Made by a program: the position numbers and the translations under genes. A DNA stretch of 64,000 nt from Stieleria sp. JC731 (GTDB lineage Bacteria; Planctomycetota; Planctomycetia; Pirellulales; Pirellulaceae): the NCBI RefSeq assembly GCF_020966635.1, contig NZ_JAJKFQ010000002.1, forward strand, positions 1,240,001 through 1,304,000, in the 5' to 3' direction. The notes beneath the pieces are model-generated. The model was not told where the DNA came from and did no database searches. It worked only from the letters and a program-made list of their open reading frames with translations. This document shows positions 29,356 through 37,293 of this stretch, piece after piece (position 1 is the first letter of the stretch; every line of letters starts with the position of its first letter).

Positions 29356-29910
29356 TCATCCTGAATAAGTCAGATAAGATGCCGGGACTGCATCGACCAG
29401 CCAGACGCCGTTGGCGGAGAGATAGAATTGGTGACCGTCACGATGCATGGTTTCGGCAGCGACTCGCAGGATGATGGGCTTGCCTCGCCGCGAGCCGACT
29501 TTGGTGGCGGTTTCTTGATCCGGTGAGAGATGGACGTGGTGACGCGATCGTTTTTGCAGACCGGTGGCTCGAATGCTGTCGAGAAATGCGGCGACCGTTC
29601 CGTGATAGAGAATCGCGGGAGGCGTCTTCTGCTCGAGATTGAGTTCGACACCTGATACCGAGTGGCCCTGGCTAGCGCGGATTCGCAAGCCGTCTTCACT
29701 TAAGGCGAAACGCTTCTTGTCGTTCGTCGCCACCACTTCGTGAAGCAGTTCCAGCGTGATCGCTTTTCTGTGAGCGTTTGCTTGGGCAATCAATTCGTCG
29801 ATCGCGAGCCAACCTTCAGGGTCTAGCTTTGCACCAATCACTTCGGGTCGATGCCGAAGGACCAAGCTAAGAAACTTGCTGGTGGAGACGAGTTTATCTT
29901 TAGATTTCAT
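29356..29910 (-). CDS. kptA: RNA 2'-phosphotransferase KptA/Tpt1
   Basis: A 184-residue Tpt1/KptA enzyme, which moves an internal 2'-phosphate of RNA to NAD+, giving ADP-ribose 1'',2''-cyclic phosphate. The catalytic Arg-His-Arg-Arg set is visible in VLRHRPE, YHGTVAAF, RHHVHLSPD and GSRRGKPIIL. The N-terminal winged helix (STSKFLSLVLRHRP...WLAIDELIAQA) and the C-terminal ADP-ribosyltransferase-like lobe are complete. It removes the 2'-phosphate scar left by some RNA ligases. It lies just downstream of ro60, beyond a terminator-like hairpin, at one edge of the RNA-repair island. Confidence 0.93.
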   Translation of the reverse strand: MKSKDKLVSTSKFLSLVLRHRPEVIGAKLDPEGWLAIDELIAQANAHRKAITLELLHEVVATNDKKRFALSEDGLRIRASQGHSVSGVELNLEQKTPPAILYHGTVAAFLDSIRATGLQKRSRHHVHLSPDQETATKVGSRRGKPIILRVAAETMHRDGHQFYLSANGVWLVDAVPASYLTYSG

Positions 29911-29935
29911 GACTGAGATTGTACCGCAAACGAGA

Positions 29936-29975
29936 AAACGCCCGCGACAGAGATTTCCGTCACGGGCGTTTCGAT
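29936..29975 (-). terminator. Hairpin downstream of ro60
   Basis: On the minus strand AAACGCCCGTGACGG pairs with CTGTCGCGGGCGTTTTC, a strong stem 16 bases after the ro60 stop. A short T run follows, so it is probably a rho-independent terminator separating ro60 from kptA. Confidence 0.7.
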
Positions 29976-29990
29976 GTTTAGCCTCTAGTC

Positions 29991-31649
29991 CTACAGCTCA
30001 ACGGCTTCGACCTCGCGGACGAAGCGATTGGTGTCGGACTCTAGGAAGTTACTAACGACGTTGAAGACTGCGTCGCTGAAGCCTCCGATGTTCAGGATGT
30101 CCTGTCGATCGGGGGCTTGCGTGTTGCCGTATGGGGCGATGTCGATGCAGACCAACTTCGGATCGGCGATGCCGGCCGCTGCTTGCGTCTTCTTGAACTT
30201 CTCCCATTCGGTCATGACGCCAGTCGAACCGCCTCGGCCGTATCCGTAGACACGCCCCGAGTTGATCCAGCTTTCGTTGTCGCTGACCAGGACGATTCCA
30301 GCAAACGTACGCTTTGCGTACCGCTTGTTAGCCTCGACCAACGGCAACGACACATCGGTTCCGCCACCACCGTACTTCGACAGTCGTGCCGACAGGCTCA
30401 GGATCGAATCGCTTGGATCGATCTTTGCGCCCTTTCCATACAAATCGTAGGCTTGCGTGTCGAACGGGATGACGACGCTGTCCGGGTTGCGACGCAGGAT
30501 CGCTGCGGCGAACAACGCGGCGACGTCAACACAACGCATCTTCGACGCGCGGCCTCGACCTTGCCATCCCGTCACCGAGCATCCCATCGATCCAGACGTG
30601 TCCAGACCGATGATGACCGGCGCCGGCAACTGCGGAATGTTTCCACATGCGATCTCCGCCGCGTCATGCAACGCTGACTTGATCTTGTGTGGAACCTCAT
30701 CCGCAGCGTTCAGGTACGCTGCCAAAAACTGGTATGGAAACTGACGTGAACGTCGAATCGCCTCCGGATCCGCAATGCGGCCGGCAACGTAATCGATCAT
30801 TGCATTGTCAGGCTTGTTACCGTTCTTGAAAACGTCGTGACGCAACAGCGTGTTCAGGTTCATGCGCAGAGCTTGCGGTCCCATCTGGCGGGCAATTGCC
30901 TTCCAGACGATCGGACCCTTGGCAGCGTCGGCCAGCAAGTCCCAACGAACTTGCAGGTCTCCAGCGATCAACGCTTGAGCCTCTTCGGTCTCCGCAGCAC
31001 GGAACGCCTTCAGCGACTGAACCTCGGCCGGCAAGTCCGCTTCCGTCGCCGGAGCCCACTTGTCGACTTCCTTATCGGTCAGCCAACCAAACAACGCTCG
31101 GCGAGCGTCATCCTTCGGCGTCGGACGTGCCATTCGCAGGACGTCGCGCAGGCTTGGATCGTTACCGATCGAGCTTGACAGCAACTTACCCGTCGAAGCC
31201 TCGTTCAGCCAACGCTGGAACGCACGCTGAAGCGAAGACGACAGACCCTTGCGACCGAACTGTCCCGAACGAGTCATCTGGAACACGGTGCGCAGAACGC
31301 GTCCGTTGTCAGCGACTCGGTCAAAGACCTTGTGCATCAACGCCGTGTCGCGAGTCGACAGCGTGACGAGCAGCGCCGCCGGCATGTCCTTCATGTAAGC
31401 ACGCTCACGTGAGTAGACCGCCAGCTTCGCCAGGAACTCGTTGTCGTCGACTTCGTCGATCAACTTTCGCAGTTGGTCAAGCTGATCCGAGGCCGTCGCG
31501 TAGAACACGTTTCCGAACGTACCGGTAGCCGCAAGCTGCGCGAGCGCATGCTTCGCTGGGAACTTGTACGCCGGACCGCCAGCTTCGTTGACAGCCAGTG
31601 CTCGCGGTAGAACGCTCGTGATGCTCGAAAACAAAGACTTATTTGCCAT
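29991..31649 (-). CDS. rsr: Ro60/Rsr-type TROVE domain RNA-binding protein
   Basis: A 552-residue Ro60 orthologue. The TROVE HEAT-repeat ring covers about residues 1-335 ([50 protein letters not shown]), and the vWA-like domain follows with the [14 protein letters not shown] (about 346-354). Ro60 rings bind Y RNAs on the outside and ends of misfolded RNA in the central hole; bacterial Rsr works with exonucleases in RNA quality control and stress survival. A clear AGGAGG ribosome site precedes the ATG. Y-RNA-like elements lie directly upstream on the same strand, as in other rsr loci. Confidence 0.95.
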   Translation of the reverse strand: MANKSLFSSITSVLPRALAVNEAGGPAYKFPAKHALAQLAATGTFGNVFYATASDQLDQLRKLIDEVDDNEFLAKLAVYSRERAYMKDMPAALLVTLSTRDTALMHKVFDRVADNGRVLRTVFQMTRSGQFGRKGLSSSLQRAFQRWLNEASTGKLLSSSIGNDPSLRDVLRMARPTPKDDARRALFGWLTDKEVDKWAPATEADLPAEVQSLKAFRAAETEEAQALIAGDLQVRWDLLADAAKGPIVWKAIARQMGPQALRMNLNTLLRHDVFKNGNKPDNAMIDYVAGRIADPEAIRRSRQFPYQFLAAYLNAADEVPHKIKSALHDAAEIACGNIPQLPAPVIIGLDTSGSMGCSVTGWQGRGRASKMRCVDVAALFAAAILRRNPDSVVIPFDTQAYDLYGKGAKIDPSDSILSLSARLSKYGGGGTDVSLPLVEANKRYAKRTFAGIVLVSDNESWINSGRVYGYGRGGSTGVMTEWEKFKKTQAAAGIADPKLVCIDIAPYGNTQAPDRQDILNIGGFSDAVFNVVSNFLESDTNRFVREVEAVEL

Positions 31650-31724
31650 TACAGCCTCCTACGTATCGCAGGTGACGCACCTGCTTGGACAGTCGCAACC
31701 GGAAGTCCCGTTCGCGACGAAGTT

Positions 31725-31862
31725 AAAAGTCCCGACGAAGTTTGGTTCAGAGGTGGCTCCCAAGTGAGCGCGGCACCTTAGACGGTGTTGGCACGGAGCC
31801 AACTACTGAAGAGGTGCCGGAGGGAATCGAACCTTCATGTACTCCGTTCCGACAGTCGGGAT
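31725..31862 (-). ncRNA. Y-RNA-like element 1 (YrlA type), nearest to ro60
   Basis: Read on the minus strand: terminal stem TCCCGAC / GTCGGGA ending in TTTT, the conserved 5' motif GACTGTCGGAACGGAGTAC, then a T-arm (GAAGGTTCGATTCCCTCC), an acceptor-like stem CGGCACC / GGTGCCG closed by a loop, and a D-arm GCTCACTTGGGAGC. The order T-arm, acceptor, D-arm is a circularly permuted tRNA, the design known for YrlA RNAs. It ends 75 bp before the ro60 start. Confidence 0.75.
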
Positions 31863-31932
31863 GACCGTTGTGGGACGGAGTTCGACATATCACTCACAGG
31901 CGATCGGAACACGCATCCCACGATTTGTTTTG

Positions 31933-32058
31933 AACACTCGACGAGGTGTTGGTGCAGAGAACCCGCCCGTTTTGCTCTCCAGCGGACGGGACGGGATTTG
32001 AACCCGCAAAACCTTTCGGTTCGTTGCCATGTACTCCACTCCGGCAGTCGAATGTGTT
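31933..32058 (-). ncRNA. Y-RNA-like element 2
   Basis: Terminal stem AACAC..TCGAC / GTCGAGTGTT, 5' motif GACTGCCGGAGTGGAGTACA, T-arm GCGGGTTCAAATCCCGT and a short acceptor-like hairpin CCCGT / ACGGG. The D-arm is not canonical. The 3' strand CACCTCGTCG matches the other copies. Confidence 0.65.
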
Positions 32059-32089
32059 CGGTTGTTGGTTGTGATGCAGCTCGGAAAAC

Positions 32090-32243
32090 AAAACGCGATC
32101 GACGAAGTTGTGATCAGAGACTTTACGGTGCTCTACCACTGAGCTACGGCCCTGCTTGGATAAACAGTTGGGCCGGTGGGATTCGAACCCACGACACCCG
32201 GCTCCTGAAGCATGTACTCCGAGTCGGCAGTCGATCGTGTGCG
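32090..32243 (-). ncRNA. Y-RNA-like element 3
   Basis: The clearest copy. Terminal stem CGATCGAC / GTCGATCG (8 bp) followed by TTTTGTTTT, 5' motif GACTGCCGACTCGGAGTACA, T-arm GTGGGTTCGAATCCCAC, acceptor-like CGGCCC / GGGCCG closed by a loop, and D-arm GCTCAGTGGTAGAGC. The segment before the T-arm (TTCAGGAGCCGG) resembles the 3' half of a tRNA-Leu anticodon arm. Confidence 0.8.
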
Positions 32244-32247
32244 CTTG

Positions 32248-32613
32248 TTATTTCCGTTTCTTCTTCAAGTTCTTCCTCAATCGCTTCCACACCTTGCGAC
32301 CAGTGCCTCGGTCGAGCCGGACGAGCTGGTGTTTGCGGATGTCGAAGATTGCGGTGGCGCCTCTCGCTTGCTTGGTGTAAACGAACGGCAAGCAAACGGC
32401 GATGACTTTGCTGGGCTGGCCAGCGTCACGGGCTTTGTAGACCGATCGAACCGGTTCGTCCGCCGCGAGTGTGCTGCTGGTGCAGCACCACAGGAACGAT
32501 GGCAGTTCGTAGATCTCTATCAAAGCGGTGACGTAGTCTCCTGGTTTGATGTCTTCTCCGGCGACGCGCGCTGACACGTTTGTCGCGAAGTTGGTTTCGG
32601 CTGTGGTTTCCAT
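32248..32613 (-). CDS. Hypothetical 121-residue protein inside the Y-RNA array
   Basis: The protein is not recognised. Residues 20-90 look like a compact beta-rich domain (GEDIKPGDYVTALIEIYELPSFLW, KVIAVCLPFVYTK, GATAIFDIRKHQLVRL), and the C-terminus is a basic tail (GRKVWKRLRKNLKKKRK) suited to RNA binding. It lies between Y-RNA-like elements 3 and 4 on the same strand. The start at 32613 (METTAETNF) lacks an obvious ribosome site. Its position and basic tail suggest a partner of the Ro60/Y RNA system, but this is inference. Confidence 0.6.
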   Translation of the reverse strand: METTAETNFATNVSARVAGEDIKPGDYVTALIEIYELPSFLWCCTSSTLAADEPVRSVYKARDAGQPSKVIAVCLPFVYTKQARGATAIFDIRKHQLVRLDRGTGRKVWKRLRKNLKKKRK

Positions 32614-32752
32614 GATTCATATCACTTGATGAAAGTAGTTTTGAATGTGCAGATCGTTTTCGCTCGACGCCTAATTACTCGGCGCCGGATTTCGTAATGG
32701 CGAAGAATTGAAATTGCACACGCATGGTTACTCTCACAAGCAAATGAAAATG

Positions 32753-32890
32753 AAAACGGCTGACGAAGTGATGTGTCAGAGATAAGCTCTCCCAATTGAG
32801 CTACGGCTCGGCTTGGCCAAACCGACGGGACTCGAACCCGCATCCTTCGATTAACAGTCGATGTACTCCAACTCGGCAGTCAGTCGTGTA
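32753..32890 (-). ncRNA. Y-RNA-like element 4, with a tRNA-Asn-like anticodon arm
   Basis: 5' motif GACTGCCGAGTTGGAGTACA, then ATCGACTGTTAATCGAAGG, which keeps a complete Asn-type anticodon loop (CTGTTAA), T-arm GCGGGTTCGAGTCCCGT, acceptor-like stem CGGTTT / AAGCCG with a 4-base loop, D-arm GCTCAATTGGGAGAGC, and 3' strand CTTCGTCAG with a TTTT end. It shows the tRNA ancestry of the module. Confidence 0.72.
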
Positions 32891-32932
32891 TTGTTTGAGC
32901 GGGCGACGCTGGGCCTTTGCTCATTGATTTGT

Positions 32933-33070
32933 AAATACGATCAACGAAGTTATCGATCAGACAATTCGATGCTCTACCCACTGAGCTACAAAGCAAGCCA
33001 AAGGTTCGCTTTGGCGGGATTCGAACCCGCGACCGTCGCGTGATGTAGTCCAACCTGGCAGTCAATCGTG
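32933..33070 (-). ncRNA. Y-RNA-like element 5
   Basis: Terminal stem ACGATTGAC / GTTGATCGT (9 pairs with wobbles), 5' motif GACTGCCAGGTTGGACTACA, T-arm GCGGGTTCGAATCCCGC, acceptor-like CAAAGC / GCTTTG with a closing loop and D-arm GCTCAGTGGGTAGAGC. The permuted tRNA layout is complete. Confidence 0.77.
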
Positions 33071-33074
33071 TACG

Positions 33075-33200
33075 GTTGGCGACGAAGTCGTCGTTCAGAA
33101 GCATCAGATAGACGACCAGCGATGCTGGACGGGACTTGAACCCGCTTCTCGTGCAGGCACGTGTCTTAATCCATGTATTCCAAACTGGCAGTCGCCATGT
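33075..33200 (-). ncRNA. Y-RNA-like element 6
   Basis: Terminal stem GGCGAC / GTCGCC, 5' motif GACTGCCAGTTTGGAATACA, T-arm GCGGGTTCAAGTCCCGT and acceptor-like hairpin CCAGC / GCTGG. The D-arm is not clear. The 3' strand GACTTCGTCG agrees with the family. Confidence 0.65.
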
Positions 33201-33208
33201 TCGTGTTC

Positions 33209-33358
33209 AAAAGCAACCGACGAGGTGTTGACCAGAGGCTTTTTTCCGCGTGTCTTCCAATTTCACCACTACGATCATGGATCGCAGACGGGATTCGAAC
33301 CCGCAAGGTCTTTCGACCACAGAACCCTATGTACTCCGAATCGGCAGTCAGTTGTGTA
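33209..33358 (-). ncRNA. Y-RNA-like element 7
   Basis: Terminal stem CAACTGAC / GTCGGTTG followed by a TTTT run, 5' motif GACTGCCGATTCGGAGTACA, T-arm GCGGGTTCGAATCCCGT, and acceptor-like CTGCGATC / GATCGTAG. A D-arm-like GTG...CAC pair follows. Confidence 0.7.
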
Positions 33359-33361
33359 TGC

Positions 33362-33493
33362 GTGGCGACGAGGCGATCGGAAGTTTGAAAAGTGAAGTCC
33401 GAAGTTTGAAACGAGCATTCATTCCCTGCCCTCACACTTCACTCTTCTGACTTCAAACTTCCAAACATGTATTCCGAACCGGCAGTCGCCGTG
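33362..33493 (-). ncRNA. Y-RNA-like element 8, module replaced by an IVS-type hairpin
   Basis: The terminal stem GGCGAC / GTCGCC and the 5' motif GACTGCCGGTTCGGAATACA are kept, but no T- or D-arm follows. In their place stands a hairpin with GGAAGTTTGAAG-type arms (about 33386-33467), the end sequence of the IVS-like elements of the tRNA array. Either insertion replaced the module or the element is defective. Confidence 0.6.
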
Positions 33494-33499
33494 TATTGT

Positions 33500-33666
33500 G
33501 CTTGAACGAAGTGGTTGTTGAGTCGTTTAGGAGCGTCCGTTTTCGGCTTTCGCCGATCGTTGACTGGCACCTTTGTCTGCGAGAGACTCCGGTGACGTTC
33601 ACTAGCCGGTCGCCCGACATCGCTACCTTAGGCTCCTCATATGTAAACCCAAACGGCAGTTCAAGC
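33500..33666 (-). ncRNA. Y-RNA-like element 9, divergent
   Basis: Terminal stem GCTTGAAC / GTTCAAGC (8 bp), 5' motif GAACTGCCGTTTGGGTTTAC and 3' strand CCACTTCGTTC. The roughly 110-nt interior is G/C-rich and can fold, but has no GTTCGAA T-loop, so a different effector module is likely. Confidence 0.5.
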
Positions 33667-33678
33667 AGCTTTGGTTTG

Positions 33679-33753
33679 TGACGGATCGACGAGGTAACAG
33701 CTCAGATGGTTCACATTAGCAATATGTAATCCAAGCCTGCAGTCGATTCGTCA
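33679..33753 (-). ncRNA. Y-RNA-like element 10, minimal
   Basis: Only 75 nt: terminal stem TGACGAATCGAC / GTCGATCCGTCA (11 of 12 paired), 5' motif GACTGCAGGCTTGGATTACA, a short apical region and the 3' strand ACCTCGTCG. It lacks the tRNA-like module altogether. It ends 3 bp from the tRNA-Cys gene. Confidence 0.55.
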
Positions 33754-33755
33754 GA

Positions 33756-33824
33756 AACGCTGGTGGGAGTCGAACCCACTTCGACCGGGTTGCAGCCGGT
33801 TGCCTGGCCATCTGGCTCCAGCGT
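33756..33824 (-). tRNA. tRNA-Cys (GCA)
   Basis: Cloverleaf with acceptor ACGCTGG / CCAGCGT, anticodon arm ACCGG-CTGCAAC-CCGGT and T-arm GTGGGTTCGACTCCCAC. No encoded CCA. First canonical (unpermuted) tRNA next to the Y-RNA block. Confidence 0.88.
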
Positions 33825-33909
33825 TTTGTTGATGACTAAGACTCTCCGCACGATCCATGGTTCGCGATGAAAGGCCGAAAGTTAGTCGTTTTGTAAATGT
33901 GCGAAGAGG

Positions 33910-35382
33910 CTACTCAATCACGCGTATCACCACGCGTTGGTAGTGAGTCAATGGAGGCGAGTTGTCATCCGTGACCTCGCAGATCATGTGGATCTCGTCA
34001 TCGGGCTTCGCATCACTCGGAATCGTGAGAACTGCGCGAGCTGCATTCGAATCTGCTATTGGTTTGCTCTCGTAAGTCCCAGCCTCTTCGTAATGCCACC
34101 AGCGAAACTGAAGTTCATCTCCATCGGGATCGGTCGTTGCGGTTGCATCCAGTACGACGTCCATCCCTGGCTTTGCTTTGATGTCAGAGTCAGTTCCTTT
34201 CAGTTTCACAACCGGATGGTGATTCGCCGAATCAAAGTCTTTAACGCACCAGTCCGCGCGTGCTGCAAAGTCGTTCTGCACGTCATCGAGCCAACGCCAA
34301 ATCGGCTTGAAATATCGCGTGCGGATCGCGATCTCATCGGCGGATGTCACGTTTTCCAATCGTTTGGACCAGCTTTGCGAAAATCCCCATTGCCCGTCTG
34401 GGTGCTTCCAGATCGGAGCGGGCGCCGGATCCATCCAGACATTCTCTCGAACTCTGACGTATCTGCCGCCCCAACCTCCCCATGCCGGCGATTCGAAACT
34501 ACGCAACCCGTTTGGAATCACATGCAAAAACGCCGGAGTGTCACCTTCCGCGTGAAACGCATCATCCTTCGCTTCGTAGGCACTGCACAAAGGCCCATGA
34601 CCTTTGAGAATGTTCTTACGCATCCAAGCGGACTCGAAGTATTTTTTCGTTTCACTTGGAAGCACCTTCGGCCAGATGTAAGCCATGCAATCGAACTGGT
34701 CGGAAATGATCGTCGGCACCTGATACGGTTCCCAAGCTTCACGAATCTGAGTTTGGTAGGTTTCGTCCTGCTCCCAAATCAGAAATAGTCGCAACTTTTT
34801 CGCGACCCGTTCCATCTCCGACGCATGTTCGTGGCGGATGATATTCAACGCGGCAGCGATCGTGTTGCAGCCACCCCAAGCTTGAATCCAGATCGGCCGA
34901 TCATCGGTCTTGTCGAGCAGAATATCGGCGATCCACTCGGCACCAACGGTTCGTTCCTGATACTCGCCGATCCCGTTGATGTTGCCAACCTTCCAACGAC
35001 TGAGCAGGTATTCCGGAGTGGGATAGTTTGGATCATGACGCTTGAGTTGCGGATACACCTGGGCATAAAGATCGATTTGCTCCTTAACCCAATCCACCGA
35101 ATGGAAGGCATTCCAGCCTTCGCCGCCGACCCAATGAAACTGGGAACTTGAATTGACGATTCCCTCCACTTGGAAATCGTTGCAAGTGAGCAGGAACCGA
35201 ATCATCGAACATCGGTCATCCGCCTCACCATCCGTCGTGACAATCACGCGAGGCCGATCGGCGGATACTTCCTGCGCGCCGCAGCGACCTGCTAACACAC
35301 TGCCAAAAACGGAAATCCAAAGTGAAAGCCAAGCAATTACCTCTACTTGGCGCACTGTTGACCAAATGGCGTTTTGATCCAT
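33910..35382 (-). CDS. DUF1593 nucleoside-hydrolase-like exported protein
   Basis: A DUF1593 protein (490 residues from the chosen start). After a signal peptide (VIAWLSLWISVFGSVLAG) comes a nucleoside-hydrolase-like domain: RPRVIVTTDGEADDRCSMIRFLL holds the acidic metal loop (GEADD in place of the DxDxxxDD of true nucleoside hydrolases). Further family blocks are GIVNSSSQFHWVGGEGW, WIQAWGGCNTIAAAL and FESPAWGGWGGRY. The C-terminal domain is Ig/PKD-like (LDATATTDPDGDELQFRWWHYEEAG). Such proteins probably hydrolyse glycosides or nucleosides outside the cytoplasm. The in-frame ATG at 35460 would add 26 residues before the signal. It interrupts the RNA array and looks unrelated to it. Confidence 0.85.
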   Translation of the reverse strand: MDQNAIWSTVRQVEVIAWLSLWISVFGSVLAGRCGAQEVSADRPRVIVTTDGEADDRCSMIRFLLTCNDFQVEGIVNSSSQFHWVGGEGWNAFHSVDWVKEQIDLYAQVYPQLKRHDPNYPTPEYLLSRWKVGNINGIGEYQERTVGAEWIADILLDKTDDRPIWIQAWGGCNTIAAALNIIRHEHASEMERVAKKLRLFLIWEQDETYQTQIREAWEPYQVPTIISDQFDCMAYIWPKVLPSETKKYFESAWMRKNILKGHGPLCSAYEAKDDAFHAEGDTPAFLHVIPNGLRSFESPAWGGWGGRYVRVRENVWMDPAPAPIWKHPDGQWGFSQSWSKRLENVTSADEIAIRTRYFKPIWRWLDDVQNDFAARADWCVKDFDSANHHPVVKLKGTDSDIKAKPGMDVVLDATATTDPDGDELQFRWWHYEEAGTYESKPIADSNAARAVLTIPSDAKPDDEIHMICEVTDDNSPPLTHYQRVVIRVIE

Positions 35383-35480
35383 CGTTTGTTCCAAATGCTT
35401 TTCTTCGCTCGGACCGAGCCAATCTGAATTGATCGAGTTTCGTAGCCGTTCTTCCGGCATTGTAGTTCAATCGTGAACCT

Positions 35481-35999
35481 TCACGACCGACTCAACTGAT
35501 CGACTCTTCTCAATATTGTTGGAAGTCGATGTGGCCCATGCATGGCGCCGATGTTCAGAACTGCTTGGGCGATCGGGATGCCCACGGCCGTAATGTAAAG
35601 CGGCCGATCGCTCGTGCCTCTACGAATCTCAGTGGCGTGGTCCGTGTCTTTGAACGGATTCTTCGCCACACCGATCACGGGAATCTTGCGATCGAGCGTT
35701 TCGTAGAGATGAACGCCCAATCCGGGACGGCCATTTCCATCCAGCCAAACGTAGCCGTCGACCACGATGCAAGTCGGTGGTTGATCGAGTTTTGCCAGCA
35801 CCACTTGGATGCACGGCAGCTCTCGACGATAGAATTCGCCGGGTTGATATTCCTTCACCTCATGGATCGTCGCCACATGCTCGGCGACTGGGATCGAAGC
35901 GTGCCAGTCGTCAATGACAACGCATGCCGCTCGCGCTGCACTATCCGTGTAGCCTACATCGATACATGCAATCGTTTGGGTTTGCGTCGTGTTCTCCAT
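35481..35999 (-). CDS. nfi: Endonuclease V (Nfi-like)
   Basis: A 172-residue endonuclease V. Motifs: CIDVGY (first catalytic Asp), EYQPGEFYRRELPCI, VVDGYVWLDGNGRPGLGVHL (second Asp and the histidine region) and IGVAKNPFK. The family cuts one nucleotide 3' of deoxyinosine in DNA or inosine in RNA. It is shorter than E. coli Nfi (about 223) and some motifs are divergent. ATG at 35999 (MENTTQTQ) is taken; an upstream TTG in frame is less likely. Its place between tRNA genes makes an RNA or tRNA substrate worth considering, since tRNA-Arg anticodons can carry inosine. Confidence 0.82.
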   Translation of the reverse strand: MENTTQTQTIACIDVGYTDSAARAACVVIDDWHASIPVAEHVATIHEVKEYQPGEFYRRELPCIQVVLAKLDQPPTCIVVDGYVWLDGNGRPGLGVHLYETLDRKIPVIGVAKNPFKDTDHATEIRRGTSDRPLYITAVGIPIAQAVLNIGAMHGPHRLPTILRRVDQLSRS

Positions 36000-36027
36000 T
36001 TGTATTGGCGTCAATTATATGTGCAAA

Positions 36028-36101
36028 GCGTCCTCGCCAGGAATCGAACCTGATCTACGACCTTCGCACGGTCGGGTGCTGTCCAGCACACTCCAAGGAC
36101 G
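36028..36101 (-). tRNA. tRNA-Arg (GCG)
   Basis: Acceptor CGTCCTT / GAGGACG, anticodon arm CGACC-GTGCGAA-GGTCG, T-arm CAGGTTCGATTCCTG. The GCG anticodon is unusual, because bacteria normally use inosine-modified ACG for CGN codons. Confidence 0.82.
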
Positions 36102-36166
36102 AAAAACCGCAGGACCGATGAACGGGGCACCGGTCCTGCCTAAATCGAATACACGATTCGCTTCCA

Positions 36167-37042
36167 TCATGAATCGTGCTTTCCTGAATCCGTTCCGTTC
36201 AGACTGACCCGGTCAAGACCGAGGTACAGTCGCGCGTTGCCGTTCTTGGCCAGTTCACGCAGCGTTTCGAGTTCGGCCAGTCGCAGCAGTGCCGGGTGGC
36301 CCTCTAGTGCCTCGGCTGCCTTGACACGTTCCGCGTACGCTTGCGTTTCGGCTTCCGCCTTCGAACGCGTCGCTTCCGCATCGGCTTGCTCACGCAGTCG
36401 TCGTGCCTCGGCATCCGCCTGGGCATCGCGTCGCGTGATTTCAGCTCGAGACTCCGCCTCGATCTGCTCGACTTCCGCACGCGTACGTGCTTCGACCAGT
36501 TGAGCCTGGCTGTGTCGCTCGGCTGCCAGAACGCGGTTCATGATCTCCTGCAGGTTTCCTGGGAAGATCAAGTCCTTCACGTCGGCTCGCCGGATCGTCA
36601 CACCGTAGCTGCCGGCCGATTCGGTGACGTCGGACAGGATATCCTCACTCAGCCGATTTCGGTTCGTCAAGATTTCCTCCAGCGTCATCGACGCCAGTGA
36701 GCGTCGCGCCGCTAGCTGCACGTCGCTGTACAGTCGGTCCTCAAAGCTATCGACCGTGTGGATCGCAGCCTTCGGATCGGTCACACGGAACTGCACCAGA
36801 ATGCTGACTCGGATAGCCACCTTGTCAGCCGTCAAGATTTCCTGGCCCTTGATCGTCAGCTCTCGCTCACGAACATCGACCAGCATGCACTCGACGGTCG
36901 GAAGCTTTCTGAAGAATCGCTTGCGTGGCGGAATCTTGTAGTGTCCCGCCTCGAGGATCTTCGTCAGCTTACCGTCTTCGTAGTACAAACCGCGGTGGGT
37001 GTCCTTGATGATGAATTCTCGTCGAGCACCGCTAATCATCAT
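36167..37042 (-). CDS. Slipin / band 7 (SPFH) protein without membrane anchor
   Basis: A 291-residue SPFH protein. The SPFH core spans about 20-175 (EAGHYKIPPRKRFFRKL, ERELTIKGQEILTADKVAIRVSILVQFRV, RRSLASMTLEEILTNR, GVTIRRADVKDLIFPGNLQEIM) and a long coiled coil about 180-255 (LVEARTRAEVEQIEAESRAEI...). The usual N-terminal hydrophobic anchor is absent. An AGGAGG site 6 bp upstream supports the start. Slipins occur in RNA-repair (rtc-type) gene neighbourhoods, where they may form a scaffold; this context agrees. Confidence 0.88.
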   Translation of the reverse strand: MMISGARREFIIKDTHRGLYYEDGKLTKILEAGHYKIPPRKRFFRKLPTVECMLVDVRERELTIKGQEILTADKVAIRVSILVQFRVTDPKAAIHTVDSFEDRLYSDVQLAARRSLASMTLEEILTNRNRLSEDILSDVTESAGSYGVTIRRADVKDLIFPGNLQEIMNRVLAAERHSQAQLVEARTRAEVEQIEAESRAEITRRDAQADAEARRLREQADAEATRSKAEAETQAYAERVKAAEALEGHPALLRLAELETLRELAKNGNARLYLGLDRVSLNGTDSGKHDS

Positions 37043-37293
37043 GATGCACCTCCTGTCGGTTTGCGTGATTGATGATTGGTAATGGTTAAGTGAATGGAGC
37101 CTCGGAGCGGAGTTGATGTGAAGTACGAGCTGTCAGATCAGGACAATCTGAGCGATCATTTCGAATGGTGAACGCAGGATCCATTTGTTCGCTCGCTCCT
37201 AACGCCGCCGAGGCATTCTGATTTTGTCAGGTTCTATCGTGTGACCTGACAATGACGTCGCCCATAAAGCACTCGCTTCGGGCGACCCTTTAA

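Noticed and set aside
31725-33753. Ordinary tRNA genes or intron-containing tRNAs in the Y-RNA block
   Set aside because: In these units the T-arm half precedes the D-arm half and acceptor strands pair only within the same unit, so the order is permuted; an intron model in the opposite direction joins acceptor strands that do not pair.
33937-34788. A 283-codon plus-strand frame over the DUF1593 gene
   Set aside because: Antisense shadow without any recognisable domain.
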